Assembly (NCBI GenBank): GCA_023630585.1
Contig: CM042540.1
Span: 17,514,574-17,578,573, forward strand
DNA length: 64,000 bases
Origin: Cranoglanis bouderius
Lineage: Eukaryota; Chordata; Actinopteri; Siluriformes; Cranoglanididae
Direction of reading: 5' to 3'
The notes under the pieces: generated by a model
Databases searched by the model: none
What the model saw: the letters and a program-made list of their open reading frames with translations, nothing else
What the model was told of the DNA's origin: nothing
Made by a program: the position numbers and the translations under genes
In this document: positions 29,201 to 41,880 of the stretch, in pieces
How the letters are laid out: each line of letters opens with the position of its first letter
How positions within the stretch are numbered: position 1 is the stretch's first letter

Positions 29201-32200
29201 TCTCTGTTCAGAGTAGAGGAGAACCATGGAGAGGAGGCAGGGAGGGAGTCCCAGCCGGACGACTTCCTCTATCTGACTCGTATATCTGACACGTCATCAG
29301 TTCGCACTGTTTCTTATTCCTGTTGCACCCCTGGCTGTGTGTACACCTCACTGCTGCAGTTTGTTCGCGCACAGCCTATGAATGGAGTTTCCATTGGGCC
29401 TTTGTGCTGCAGGAGTCAGGAATCTCTTTAGAGAACACTCAGCTCTACATTAAACTCTAAGCTGCTAACCGTCTCCTCACTATACAGCCAACCTGGAGAC
29501 ATCACACCACATAACTAATCTGTATTTGCCTGAAGGGAGAAACACTAAGGCATCCAGGCCTTTGAATTGTGGCCATTATTTCACTGTTAGACTAACTGGC
29601 ACAATAGCAGGAGTTATTATGGAGATTGTCCTAATTTTTCATTTTCCAGTAACCTCAAAGCAGCTTATATTGGGTCTTATTGTTGGAGTTAAAATTTATT
29701 TATACTAAAAAAAAAAAAACCCTTAAGTAACGTAACACTGACCTAGACACTCTTTGAAGACAATTTGGTCTTTGTTTTATATTGGCCAAGCTGGACACTT
29801 GGACTGTTCCATAATGACTCTTGCATGGTCCTAATGACATCAATAAATTATAAAGGTTGAAGTCATACAATGCTATATGAAACATGGAGAATCATTAGCG
29901 TGTGTATTTTGGCAGCTTCTTCAGCAGTACCGGAGCTGAGAGACCATCTGTTATCTCAGATCACTGATCAGGATGCAAAGGACTCACTTCTACCTTCTCT
30001 GTCATAACTAAATGTTTCCCATCCAGCAGGCTTGTGCTCTCTAGTATTGTGAGTAACTATTTGGCTTTGAAGTCTGACATGAGGAATTTGTGGTATTCCG
30101 AGTTGGGGTTTGAAAGGAACATCTTGTATCGGTGTTCAGAGTATAAAAACAGTCACACTAAGTAATAAGGAGTATTTAGAGGAGAATCAATACTGTATGT
30201 AATGTTTCCATTTTAAAAGTTTGAGAATATAATCCGTCAAATATCGAAATTCATTATGCCCATTCATCTTTTAAAATGTTTTTATTTTATATCTTCCTCT
30301 ATTGTTCAGCTACTTAATACGAGAATCCTTTGAAAAATGTCAGGGGAGTGTATCCTATGGCCTGAAAAATGTTTTATCTGCTTGAGTTATCGTTTTTCAC
30401 TTAATGACCACCATTATGGCCTCAGTGCAGCAGGAGTGGCATTAGAAGTTGGAGCTTTTTTTCCCTCCTCCTTTTTTTCGTTCATTTCTTTCATTCTTCT
30501 CTCTCCAAGGTGTAATGCAATCTAACCATGGGAAAAGACCTGGCATGGCTGAAGCTTTAATGTGTGTAAGGCTCCTGTGTTGCGAGTGGCGTCAGTAGGG
30601 CACGGCTACAGTGAGCGAGGGCCAAGGGGAGTCAGGGGAACATGTCTGCTTCTCGTCACTCAGGGCCCGTCGTGTTCAGGAAGCAACCCAGAACGGCACA
30701 GGGCGCCAGTGACACCGTACTCTGGTGCAGACACTGCAAGTAGGAAACAGTAGGGAACAAGGGGTACCTTTAGAAGGTAACTAGATTTGCATTTCCTGAA
30801 GGAAATACACAGTGACTGCAATGAGCTGAACAAGATTGGAGAACAAAATAATGTGAGCAACAAAGAAACTGAGAGGAAAACTGGAAAAGAGAGGAAGGTA
30901 AATGAGAGGTAGCATGAACAAGAGGTGGGGGGAACGACAAAAACAGCAAGAAAAGAAGAAAGTAAGGAAGAGGAGACCGAGATGAAAGAGGCCCTATGGT
31001 GTGCACCTACACTGCATCTGTTAATGTTTAGCAAAGCTGCTGATTGGTCAGGTGTAAGGTTTTTTTTGTGACATCATCAGATGCAGCTGAAATTCAGACT
31101 CCAGGACATTCCTTCAGCATATTTCAAAGGGAAATGAGATGGTTTTTACTGTTTACAATGCTTTAAGTCTGCTATTTTTCAATTATTTGTACATTTTTCT
31201 ATTTTTTTTATGTCATTGTTGATTTGGTGAGATACTGATATCTGTGCTGCAAGTTTGGGTGCTCTGCAGACTTAGAGCTTATTACTAATCAATCATCAGG
31301 TGATACCGTCAGCAAATGCCCATCTATTATATATCAGTGGAATGAAAGGGAGGAAAGAGGCGTCAAGCTAATGTTTGTGTTCCTCTACTATTAATGGCCT
31401 CCATTTGAATAAGCCTAGCGATGACCCCTGACACCACTCACAGTGAGAGCAGCACAAGGAACGTGTTATGCCTTTCTTATACTCACTGTTAAAAAGTTGA
31501 TTTTTATGTTTCATATTTACATTTTTTTTTTAACCAGCATTTTATTGAAATAACTAACTGCTTTTATATATTTCCCTGTCAATTGTTTCAGTGTTATTTT
31601 AACTTCTGCCACACTTCTGTTTCATAACCATTTTACCTTCCCATGCTCATCTTTTCTTTCTCATTCTTCTCTGAAAGGCTCCTGTGTGGCAATGCTTTCA
31701 CGCTCTGTTTGACCTCACAGCATGTTTTTGGATATTTTGGTCTTCTAGACATTTATTTCATCATTTCTCCCTACTATTGCTGTACTTGCCAGTATCATCA
31801 ATCTGATTTTATGGTGACTGTCAGACCCTACAAGTTCATAGATCTTTCTGTCTGTGTTATTTCTAAATGTAAAAAAAAAAAAAAAAAGTTTCCTCCCCAT
31901 GCACACATCACAGTATGTCCTGATTGAGTCATCGGGCTTGACCAGACTGTCAGAACACTGTACAAGAAAAATTGTCATCCTGTCCAATTACATACGGACC
32001 TCACTATACTTTAGAGGATTTTGAGCTTCACCCGGTGGATCAGACCATAAAATCGTTGGCCCATTTTCACCACATGTGTTGATAAGTAGCATTAATACCC
32101 CACTGATCTCAGCCAGCTCAGTGGGAACACTAAATCACACATTATACAGGAGTCTATCGCACTGAAAAAAAAAAAGAGAGAGAGGGAGAGAAAAAAAATC

Positions 32201-33274
32201 TGGGATTTTGGTATATGGGATCAGAGCTGTTCCTTTGGGTTACATCGGGGCTGGTGACAGGTGCTCAGCCTGGCTATAGCTCACTGTGACTCTGTGGGCT
32301 GGGCAGCAGTGCCTGGCGCTACCCACCTAATCCCTGTCCAGCTGTTGCAGTTGTCGCCCCAATCAGTGTAAAGTGTTAGAGCAGGTGGCGGCTGGTTCAG
32401 GTAGCCCTGGCACATGCCGATTTCCAGATTCAAGAGGCAGTGACAGAGCTGTGCCCCTGAAAAATCCAGGCCAAATGTTTCCAGGGCTGTCAGCAACTAT
32501 CCAACCACTCATCCATTATCCCACAGAAGCTCCAGGGCTGTAGCATACCCTCCGCTTATCACACATACAGAGAGGGCAGGAGGTGGGGCAAAGTGCACTG
32601 ATACCACTACCACTACGGTATGAGCCAGTCTATCTCTGTCTGACCCACTGCTCACAGATTCATCAATTACAGCAGGCATGGGTGTTGTCTGTCTCTTGTG
32701 GGAATCTGTTGACTGGTGGGAACTCAAGCCACTAGAGCCATCCAGGATGTTTTGTCTGAGAGTTTGAACTTTAGGGTCGACGTGGCATAGCTTATAATCT
32801 GACCTTCACCATGACCTGAAGCAATAAAGAAAAAAAAACATTCACATATTTAAATAGCAATTTCAACAGTTTACCACAGTTCCTCTATCAGAATGGGAAT
32901 TAATTTTGCATTAAGGAAATAGAGGAACAAAAGCTGTTACTTATTCATATGGTGAATGGAAATGTTGTGCACCATAATCATTGATTTTAAATATTACATT
33001 TAGAGTTAATGCTACGTGATTTTTCTCTGCTTGATGCGCAGAGGAAATGTCTGAGGGAGATGTAAGCCTCTGTGTCTAAAGTTTTTTTCTGCTGGCCAGA
33101 GGAATGTCTAGCAGAGTCATCATTCCTTCACCGAGAGATGGGTTCGAGCAGGGGCTTAGGAAGAGAACTCGGCCTGAGTACTGTGCACGTGAGAGAAAAT
33201 GTTGCCTTTTTTGAAGGTGATTCTCGTTTAATGTGATGTGAATCACTGCTTTGCAATCATTTAAGAGTTACACA
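26207..33274. other. unique intronic sequence, no gene seen
   Basis: Seven kilobases with only homopolymers (T near 27979-27995, A near 31871-31887) as simple repeats. I see no transposon end. Open frames are short and unrelated to known families. The blocks 28740-29030 and 31260-31450 are evenly composed. The second contains ATCAATCA at 31288-31295, which reads TGATTGAT on the other strand, a PBX-HOX type motif. This is suggestive only. Confidence 0.5.
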
Positions 33275-33490
33275 TTTTACATTATATTTATTAGATTGGT
33301 AGGTTATTTCTCTCGAAAGTGACATACAACTGAATTTGGACAGGATACAATCTGTGAGTGTAGTGGAACTATTAAGGGTTAAAAGCCTTGCCAAAGCACC
33401 CAGCTGTGGTTCTGTAGCAGTTCTGGGATTTGAACCGACCGTCTTTTGAGTTACAACTCAAAAGCAAAATATTAATCTCCTATGAGCTGA
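33275..33490 (-). mobile_element. decayed tRNA-derived SINE, reverse orientation
   Basis: Read in reverse, the segment shows the usual fish SINE layout. 'gggatttgaaccgacc' at 33424-33439 corresponds to the B-box region in reverse. 'ttaagggttaaaagccttgccaaagcaccc' near 33373-33402 corresponds to the 'gggcccttgagcaaggcccttaacc' body of the SINE at 38437. 'gtgacatacaactgaatttg' corresponds to the 'gtaagtcgctctggat' tail. It is much diverged, hence old. Confidence 0.5.
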
Positions 33491-35879
33491 ATGTAATTCA
33501 TCATCCACTTATATAGTGCAACACTAAGCAATCCGTGGAGATTTTTTACACTTGATCAAAATGATAATATATCTTTAGCAAAGCGTACACAAGTTCCACC
33601 AAGTTTTGAGCTGGACTGGATTAGCTATTATACCACGGAACCATGACGTAAGAAAATGTTACACAATTGGAAGCCTGCTTGGCCATACGATACTCCAGTG
33701 TGTCTTTCAACCCTTGTGCATGTGCATGATAGTGATTTAGGTTGAGTGTGTTTCATATGTATCATTCAGATCCTTTATGTGTGTCTGTGTGTGCTAAAGT
33801 AGTGGATATGGCAGTCCACCGGGACTTGGCACTGAAGCTCTTCATCAGTATCCAGTGTCCGGAGACACTGTCAGCTCCGCTCGGTGGGAGTGTATCAGTT
33901 TGCACGAGGCTCTGTCAGTAGAGATTCGTCTCTGGTTATTGGTCTGTACAGACAACCTTTAACAACGGTGTCTAGTGCTGGAGAGGAGGGGAGAGAGGCC
34001 TGCCTGCTTCAACCCGAGAGCCCCTCAGCGCTCTTTACGCTAATAACACAGCACAATATCGGACATCCGACACCCCAGATCAAACTCCATTACATTAAGG
34101 AAACATTAGACCAGAGAGTCATCCTGATGCATGCACATGTCAAGGTGGCGGACAGGGCTCGAGAGCTGTGGCCAGATTTGGACAGGGAAACACACATGAA
34201 GAATGGTGTGTGTTTTCTCCCAGTGTTGTTGGTGTATTGGCAGGTCCTTCCAAATACTAATACTGTCACTGCATGAGGCAGGAAACAAATTGTACTTTGC
34301 TGCTCCAAGTTTGATGATGTATGGATCATTTTCCTTGTCACAGCAGTTCAGTGATTAGAAAATTACCATGAGTTTTCTTTTCCTTCTTTTGATCTTGGAC
34401 AAGTTCATATTTTTAAAGCAGTTTCTTAATATTGTGTTACATTGCCATGTCACATTATACTGAATGGTCATTTTCTTAACTTTGTGTACAGCCCTTTTTC
34501 ACGGAGTATGCTAAGATAAAGTGTCAACTTTAATGAAGTAAAGAAAAATATCCCATCTGTAGAATCAGTCTTGAGAATTAGTTTGTTGTAACAGCTTATT
34601 GGAACAAAATTCAGCTACACTTATTTAGCTTGCCAAATCGTTTTCTTCTTAGATTTATTGAAGCTGAGAGATCAGTGCTTTATCTCAAACAGATTTCTTG
34701 AAAATGTTTCTTTGTCCATACAGCACGGTTTAGCCACAACAAAAATAACTGTCTGCAGAAGACTGTTTTTGATAATCCAGTCAAACGGCTTTATGGGACA
34801 CTTTATCATGCTGATGAGCTCTCTTCTTTGCCACACCAGTATTTCAGCCACTTTGGATTGCCTTAATGTGAAATTTGTCTTTTAATATTCAAATGCTTGA
34901 TGTAAACCAAAATTAATCAGCCCCATCATTTCCCACTGACCCACTTTTGGCCTCATCAAGGTTGATTCGTATAATTAAGTACATTTGAGTTGGAGTGGTT
35001 GTTCTGGAGCAGAAGGTAAGTTAGTTTTAGGGTTGAGGGAGCGATGTTGTGGCGGTTGTGAGGGGTGGGGGGGGGGTTACAGGCAGAGGTAGGCTGATCT
35101 TCATTAGAGGAGGCTAGACAGGGGCTGATGCTGAATGTGGACTTTAGCAGCGTGCATGATTTAAGTGTCCGCTCAGCCTGGCCTTCATAAGGATCATGCC
35201 GGGCCTTTGATGTTTCATTATGTACGGCTCTCCAGGAACAAAAGCACACAGGCCACATCAAAAAGCCACCATGCTAAAGCGCTAGGAGAGGCCTCTGCCC
35301 TCACTCTGCACTTTTAGCACTATATTACTGAAATCGACTCTGTAACAGACAAGAGAAATGGAGGGGGAGGAAGCGACAGCAATAGAGCCAAAACAGAAAG
35401 ATTACAGCAGTATTCATCAGAGAGGACTATCTGAGCATCTTTAGGCATGATGACTCTATGCACTAAGCCATAAAACCTGCACGAGTTACAACTTGCATAT
35501 AAAATTATCCCAGTACCTGATAAACTTCCTCCATGGCTTTTAATCTCTGTTGCCTGTAATGCCTGACTGTCTCGTGCATCTTGTTTTTTTTGTTGTTGTT
35601 TTTTTTGAGTGGCACTGAACTAAAAGCTCACTGCTTAGATAAATATAATAAATGTCATGGTTGCTCTCGTGTGGAGGAGAGGCGCTTGTTTCTCATATCC
35701 TGATTTGATTGTGCTCTAAGGGGGTTAACTGGGTTAAGATTCTTAACCGCTCTAAAGCCTGTGGAGCAGTTCCTTATTAATCCTCCTCCACTCCCGAAGA
35801 CATTAGCATGAGGTTTAGGTGGATTTACCTCACCAGATAACACACTTGACAAAATAGCCTGGCTGCTAACATACAGACA

Positions 35880-35881
<2 letters not shown>
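33491..35881. other. unique intronic sequence, no gene seen
   Basis: No coding or transposon signature. A G run lies at about 35067-35076. The block at 35080-35300 is evenly composed and GC-richer, and is listed as a possible conserved element. Confidence 0.5.
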
Positions 35882-35917
<36 letters not shown>

Positions 35918-35940
35918 CTCTCTCTCTCTCTCGCTCTCTC
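35882..35940. repeat. (CT)n microsatellite
   Basis: CT repeats of about 59 bases with two CG interruptions (near 35914 and 35932). Confidence 0.96.
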
Positions 35941-36660
35941 GTTTCTCTGCCAAACTAATTTAATGTCATGCCAAAGAGAATTTCTGTGTGTTCTGCTAAA
36001 TCCTATGGTTATCATTATCAGGCCACCCGTTCACCCACTTTTTCACAAACATATTTGGAATATCTCCCAGACTCCAAATTAGTGTTTTAGGCCTCTAAAC
36101 TGTGATATCATCAGTGGCTGTGATGTCTACTTTGCACCATGTGTTCTGCCGTCAGAGTAACAGATGGTACTCAAAAGTGCAGATTACAATAGATGAGTGC
36201 CTCATTGCTATTTCTGTTGCCTTCTCTTTCCTTGTCTCACGTATGTGTCTATGTTCTGTGTGCACTGTCTCACCTGGTGATTCATTTATTACTTCATTTA
36301 GAACTAACTCAAAAGTTGTTACACCAAGCGAACGAACATATTGCGGTCAATGAATTATAAAATCCACCCTTCATAGTAATTGAAGCTCTGCATGTCAATC
36401 TGCATACCAAGATTAATATTTAATTGATGCATTCATTATTAATGCATCTACTAGGTGGGTAGATGATTACAGGTCTCATCTCTGCAGTATGTGTATATGC
36501 TTTTATCTTTTGTGGCTAGATTTTCAAAGTGGGATACTCAAGGTTGACCCCTTGTAGGGGATATTGGCTAACCTGTAGGAAACTGCCAAGTTTAGTAAGC
36601 TAAACTGTCACTAGGTAGCTTGTTTGTATATATCCATGTACATAATAATGGAGATACTTC
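35941..36660. other. unique AT-rich intronic sequence, nothing recognised
   Basis: No gene or repeat is recognised between the CT tract and the Tc1-like element. Confidence 0.5.
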
Positions 36661-37012
36661 TACAACCCCAATTCCAAAAAAGTTGGGACACTGTGTAAAA
36701 TGTCAATAAAAACAGAATGCAATGATTTGCAAATCTCATAAACCCATATGTTATTCACATTAGAACATAGAAAACATCAAATGTTTAAACTGAGGAAATG
36801 TACCATTTTAAGGGAAAAAAATAAGGTAATTTTAAATTTGATGGCAGCAACACGTCTCAAAAAAGTTGGGACAGGGCCATGTTTACCACTGTGTAGCATC
36901 CCCTCTTCTTTTAACAACAGTCCGTATACGTCTGGGAACTGAGGAGACCAGTTGCTGGAGTTTTGGGAGAGGAATGTTGTCCCATTCGTGTCTGATACAG
37001 GATTCTAGCTGC

Positions 37013-37770
37013 TCAACAGTCCTGGGTCTTCTTTGTCGTATTTTTCGTTTCACGATGCGCCAAAGGCCAGTTCAGCCCCCGGACTCTTCTAATACGAAGC
37101 CATGCTGTTGTAATAGATTCAGTATGTGGTTTAGCATTGTCTTGCTGAAATATGCAAGGCCTTCCCTGAAAAATACGTCGTCTGGATGGAAGCATATGTT
37201 GCTCTAAAACCTGTATATACCTTTCAGCATTGATGGTGCCTTTCCAGATGTGCAAGCTGCCCATTAGGCACTAATGCACCCCCATACCATCAGAAATGCA
37301 GGCTTTTGAACTGAGCACTGATAACAAGCCGGTCGCTCTCCTCTTTAGGCCAGAGGGCGCGGCGTCCATCGTTTCCAAAAAGAATTTCAAATTTCGATTC
37401 GTCTGACCACAGAACAGTTTTCCTTTGCCCAGAGAAGATGGCGGTGTTTCTGGATCATGTTCACATATGGCCTCTTCTTTGCATGACAGAGCTTTAACCA
37501 ACAAACTGTGTTCACAGACAATGAGTTCTGGAGGTGTTTCTGAGCCCATGCAGTGATTTCCATTACAGAATCATGCCTGTTTTTAAGGTCTGCCTGTGGA
37601 CCCGAAGATCACGGGTGTGCAAAATTGACTTTTGCCCTTGTCCCTTGCGCACAGAGATTTCTCCAGCCTCTGTAGATGATGAAATATTCAAAGTATTTGC
37701 AATTTTACATTGATGAACATTATCCTGAAATTGTTCCAAATTGTAGATGCAGTTTTTCACAGATTGGTGA
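37013..37770 (-). pseudogene. Tc1-like transposase pseudogene
   Basis: On the minus strand, fragments of a DDE transposase are spread over different frames. At 37013-37264 the frame has KGTINAERYIQVLEQHMLPS, then FQGRPCIFQQDNAKPHT, where the D of QQDN is the usual second catalytic aspartate. At 37271-37549 a neighbouring frame carries diverged sequence from the region around the first catalytic aspartate (SDE-like in the family, here QTN). At 37563-37760 further N-terminal pieces appear in another frame. At least two frameshifts separate them, and the final acidic residue region is not readable. It is a dead gene. Confidence 0.85.
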
Positions 37771-37789
37771 ACCTCTGCCCATCTTTACT

Positions 37790-38025
37790 TACTTACTGAA
37801 TCCAACCCCCAGTGGCTGGGCTGCACACACACTCTCACACTACGGACAATTTAGAGATGACAGTTAACCTACAACGCATGTCTTTGGACTGGGGAGGAAA
37901 CCAGAGTACACCCCAGAAGCACGGGGAGAATATGCAAACTCCACACACACAGGGTGGTGGGAACCAAACCCCCAACCCTGGAGGTGTGAGGCAAATGTGA
38001 TAACCACTAAGCCACTGTGCCCCCT
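37790..38025. mobile_element. repeat inserted inside the Tc1-like element
   Basis: The normal interior of the Tc1 family ('cccatctttactt...ctaagacactc') is interrupted here by about 235 bases of different sequence. It contains 'tttggactggggaggaaacc', 'cacggggagaatatgcaaac' and 'ataaccactaagccactgtg'. These phrases belong to a very abundant fish interspersed repeat, which I believe is a LINE tail or SINE-like sequence. The exact class is uncertain. It must have arrived after the Tc1 element. Confidence 0.65.
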
Positions 38026-38436
38026 TCTAAGACACTCTTTTTTTTTAATACCTAGTCATTTTACTGACCTGTTGCCAATTAACCTAATTAGTATCTTTTT
38101 AGTAACAAAGGTTTCCAGACTTTTGTTGCCCCCTTCCCAAATTTTTGAGACGTGTTACGGCCATCAAATTCAAAATTACCTTATTTTTTTCTTAAAATGG
38201 TACATTTCCTCACATTTGATATGTTTTCTATGTTCTATTGTGAATAACATATGGGTTTATGAGATTTGCAAATCATTGCTTTCTGTTTTTATTTACATTT
38301 TACACAGCGTCCCAGTGGGGTTGTATTTCTCTTTACTCATAGCCTGCCCCAATGACTTATCTTCTGTATCAAGCTTCACGCAGTCAAGTGCCAAAAAGTG
38401 CCACAAAAAAAGATTTCTTTATTTTACCATTTATAT

Positions 38437-38620
38437 GGGGAAGTGGTAGCTTAGAGGTTAACACGTTGGACTTCTGATCGGAAGGTCGTGAATTCAAATC
38501 CCAGCACTGCCAAGCTGCCACCGTTGGGCCCTTGAGCAAGGCCCTTAACCCTCAATTGCTCAGTTATATAAAAATGAGATGAATGTAAGTCGCTCTGGAT
38601 AAGGGCGTCTATCAAAATGC
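38437..38620 (+). mobile_element. tRNA-derived SINE
   Basis: It starts GGGGAAGTGGTAGCTTAGAGG, which contains an A-box-like TGGTAGCTTAGAGG near 38443-38456. A B-box-like GGTCGTGAATTCAAATCC lies at 38484-38501. Then follow the fish SINE body 'gggcccttgagcaaggccc' and the tail 'gtcgctctggataagggcgt'. This is the layout of tRNA-headed SINEs common in teleosts. No tRNA fold with an acceptor stem is present, so it is not a tRNA gene. Confidence 0.85.
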
Positions 38621-38908
38621 CATAGATATTAAGTTAAAAATTAAATGTTTGTTTATCTTATAACAAAAACATAATGAAAAATCAACAGACAAAAAAACCT
38701 TTTACCATGAGCCGCTCAGTGTCCAAGACTTATGTGAACAAGGCTGTGTATGACATCTGGCAGAGTTAGAGCAGAGTTAGAACAGATATGTGAAGAAGAA
38801 TGGGCAAAGATTTGCCAAGCAATCTGGCAGAGTTAGAACAGAGATGTCAGAAGGAATGTGCAAGGGGGTGGGATGGTGCAAGAGGTTGAAGGCAGTTAAT
38901 CGCAAACT
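38621..38908. other. AT-rich sequence with a degenerate tandem duplication
   Basis: 'ggcagagttag' based units repeat imperfectly at about 38759-38870, with a period near 68 bases. Nothing else is recognised. Confidence 0.5.
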
Positions 38909-39512
38909 TACAACTGACACTCAGCTCCAGAATTACTGGCACAATTGGTAAGGATGGGTAAAAAAAGTCTTTGTGGTTCATTAGCTTAATCACCCATGTG
39001 AATAAATATGAAGCCCTCAGATAAACAGATGGACTCTTAAGATTAATGAATAAATGAAAATATGAGAGAAATCAAACCTTTAATTGAAATAGATTTAAAG
39101 AAACTAAAAAGCCTTTATCACAAATTATGTTATGTTTTTAACAAAACCACATGTCACAATTATTGGCCTCTATGTCACCTCATATTTATACTCCAGAGCC
39201 AACAGGAAGTCATGGATGGCTGCTTAAGAATTCTTAAACACTTGTGTGAACATCATAAAGTAAAATGTAAAACATGCTTCAGATCCATTTTGTTTATAGT
39301 AATGTCTATGAATGCCAGTAATCGTGACACATGATTTTGTTTAAAGACATATTTTTAATAATTGGATAATTAGAAATTTTTTACTAAAATTAAAGGTTGG
39401 ATTTTGTCATATTTTCAGTGTGACATTAAGCTAAATAAACATAAAGACATTTTTCATAATCTTTTTCATAACCGCCTTACCAGGGGTACCAATAATTCTG
39501 AAGCTGGCTGTA
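38909..39512. mobile_element. Tc1-type MITE with CTCCAGAATTA termini
   Basis: The left end reads CAGCTCCAGAATTACTGGCAC and the right end is its reverse complement with a few changes (TACCAATAATTCTGAAGCTGG), flanked by TA at 38909-38910 and 39511-39512. Matching sequence ('gtctttgtggttcattagctt' against the reverse of 39430-39460) extends the inverted repeats to roughly 90 bases. The interior has no transposase. A 90-codon frame at 39062-39334 is incidental. It is an internally deleted member of a Tc1-like family. Confidence 0.8.
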
Positions 39513-41779
39513 TAAGAATATATGTATATAGCATCCAGAAAGGGAAATGTGAAATACTGACCTAATACTATTTCAATTTATGTAAATGTAATATTTGAAT
39601 TTGTGAGTGTGTAACGGGTGGATAAGGTGTTTTTGAGGCATGACATGGCAGTGGCTATCGACTGAACACTTTGATGGTGAGGTGATGGAGGAATAAGCGC
39701 CCTTAGCATCGCCCCCTCACCTCTTTCATCCTGCTGGTGATGGGCAGAAGATCGGCGTGTCCGTGAAATTCTCTTTATTGTTGTTCAATGTTTGGATAGT
39801 GGCAGCCCCATTTCACACTGAATTCCACCCCGTAAGGCCATGGCTAATTGGACAAATTTGCACAGCAGGGAAGGAAGCACAGCACGGCAGGAGACTTGAT
39901 ATATGGGTACAGAGCTGCGCAGCTGACTCGGCACACACACACAATCTGGATGCGACAAGTTGATGCAAGCTACACACAGAAGGATAGCTGGTAGTATAGT
40001 ATAGTATAGAAGAAGGAGTATAGTCAGTAATCCAAAAAGAACATTGTGTTACACATCTTACACAGGACATTTGTGTTAAGCAGTTTGGAGTGTATTCCGA
40101 CAGCGGCCACCTGAAATATCATCCTCCTTGAGCTTTATTTTATATTCTTATAAGTTTAAAAGAAGTAGCATTTGGTATTCTTGACTGACTTTTTGTGGTA
40201 TTTCCTACTAGATTTAAAGTTCTTTTTTTTTTTTTCATCAAATTTGCATTTTTTTTTTTAAGAATTTTTTTAAACAGCATTGCATTTTACCTTTATTATT
40301 TTCACTTGTTTTACTCTTATTTCTAAATGTAGAAATCAGAGGTGACTTTTGTGAGGCAGTTGAGGTTGTTTTTGTGTCCCTAGATTAATGCTTAAAGCTG
40401 TGGTAGCATTATTACTTTGATCACTGGTTGTTCTCAGCTGTAACGTGTGAGTGTGTTTTGTGGAATTCACGCCAGCCTTCAGGGACGTCCCAGTTGAGGA
40501 AGGTCTGCACGATTAGTCCTAATGACCCAGAGCTTCTGAACAAGCGCTCCCATAACACCCAACAGGTCCTGCAGCAGAGTGTGAAGGGAGGGCAGGATGG
40601 AGCTGGTTCGCTTAAGGGCCTCCTCACGTTTCTCTCCCAGATGCAGAAGAAAAGAAATGGTGCGTGAGATCTATCCTGCTTTCGCCAGTGCAGATGTCAG
40701 TAGACATCTATTAACTTATTTTTTTCTCACTTCTGCTGTAACTCTTTCACTTACAATCTATACAGTAACACAATCCATAATGTTTACAAGTTACTATATA
40801 AGTGGCACTGTAATCTCAAAGCCTTGCTGTTATTTGTGGTGAGATAGACAAGTATGCTTCAGAGGAAGACATTGGAAAAAAAAAGAGGGGAGTTTGTTGA
40901 GTTAAATGGTGTGGTAATTGCAGTGGTTGTGCACACAGCTGTGTGTGAGATCTGTGTGTGATGTGTGCAGGTTACAGGCCACACAGTTTCAGCACTGCCT
41001 CGGTTGGATAGATCTCAGTTCGGAACTCTCCGCAGTACCAGCTGGTTTCTACACATACACACACACACACGTACACACATACACACACACAAAAATATAT
41101 ATATACAAGTCCCATGCAAGGGTACCCATGCATCTCTGTCCACATAATGGGAGATTTCAGCACCCAGACCACAGCTAATACTGAAAATGACAAGGCAGAG
41201 TGCTGAAGAAGGTCTGGTCCAAATCTGACAGTGATTTTCTCTGTTCGTGTATGCTGTTGTTGTTTTTCCATCATTGCTGCGGCACTAGCTCAGGGTCTTT
41301 GATGTGTGTTCTGCAATGGGAAGTAGACCACACAATCTCAGGCCTTCGACGGGCAGGACAGAGCAGACCACCAGTTTTTTTGCACTGATTTGGCTTCTCT
41401 GACTTCAGTTAGCTAATCTCTCATTTTCCCTTTGCCCGAACTAGTACCAAATGACCAAAAAGGAATTTTCTGTGTGTTCTGATATGGTTACTCATGATGC
41501 CTAACTCGTGTTCATGTTATAACTCATGATCAATTTATAACTCATAATCTCCCCCAAGACTAAACCATCAGATACATGTTAATTGTCATTATAATTCAAA
41601 TTTGTAGTTTGAAATGAATTCTGGTTTGAGAAAGTGCACTGACATTTACTAAAGATCCAGGCTCAAGAGTTCTCTTCATTCCCTTTGATCTCCTTTTCTC
41701 TCTGTTCTACTTGGCTGCTTGTAGTGGTAAATGACTGTGATGGTGGTCAGGATATAATGATAGAAATTGGCTGAATCTG

Positions 41780-41781
<2 letters not shown>
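39513..41781. other. unique intronic sequence, no gene seen
   Basis: There is a short (GTATA)n tract near 39991-40009, T-rich runs near 40220-40260, and a broken (CA)n tract at about 41050-41100. Several minor frames occur, none of which resembles a known protein. Confidence 0.5.
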
Positions 41782-41861
<80 letters not shown>

Positions 41862-41880
41862 GCACACACACACACACACG
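41782..41880. repeat. compound (CT)n(CA)n microsatellite
   Basis: About 62 bases of CT repeat run directly into about 38 bases of CA repeat with one CG interruption. Arg-Glu/Cys-Val frames on the minus strand are artefacts. Confidence 0.97.

Larger units (their letters stand above)
36661..38325 (-). mobile_element. Tc1-like DNA transposon, full length but inactive
   Basis: The element is bounded by TA on both sides (36661-36662 and 38324-38325) and has inverted terminal repeats of about 200 bases (36663-36872 and 38134-38323). The left end reads CAACCCCAATTCCAAAAAAG. The right repeat has lost about 13 bases of the matching part just inside its end. A decayed transposase lies on the minus strand between the repeats. 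The element carries a foreign insertion at about 37790-38025. Terminal repeats this long and TA duplication are typical of Tc1/mariner elements of fish. The transposase is broken, so it is not autonomous. Confidence 0.9.

Noticed and set aside
37997..38449. 150-codon plus-strand frame
   Set aside because: It runs across the right terminal repeat of the Tc1-like element into the SINE, so it is composite noise.
38437..38510. A possible tRNA gene (A-box and B-box-like motifs)
   Set aside because: The motifs belong to a SINE head. No acceptor stem or complete cloverleaf could be drawn, and the SINE tail follows.
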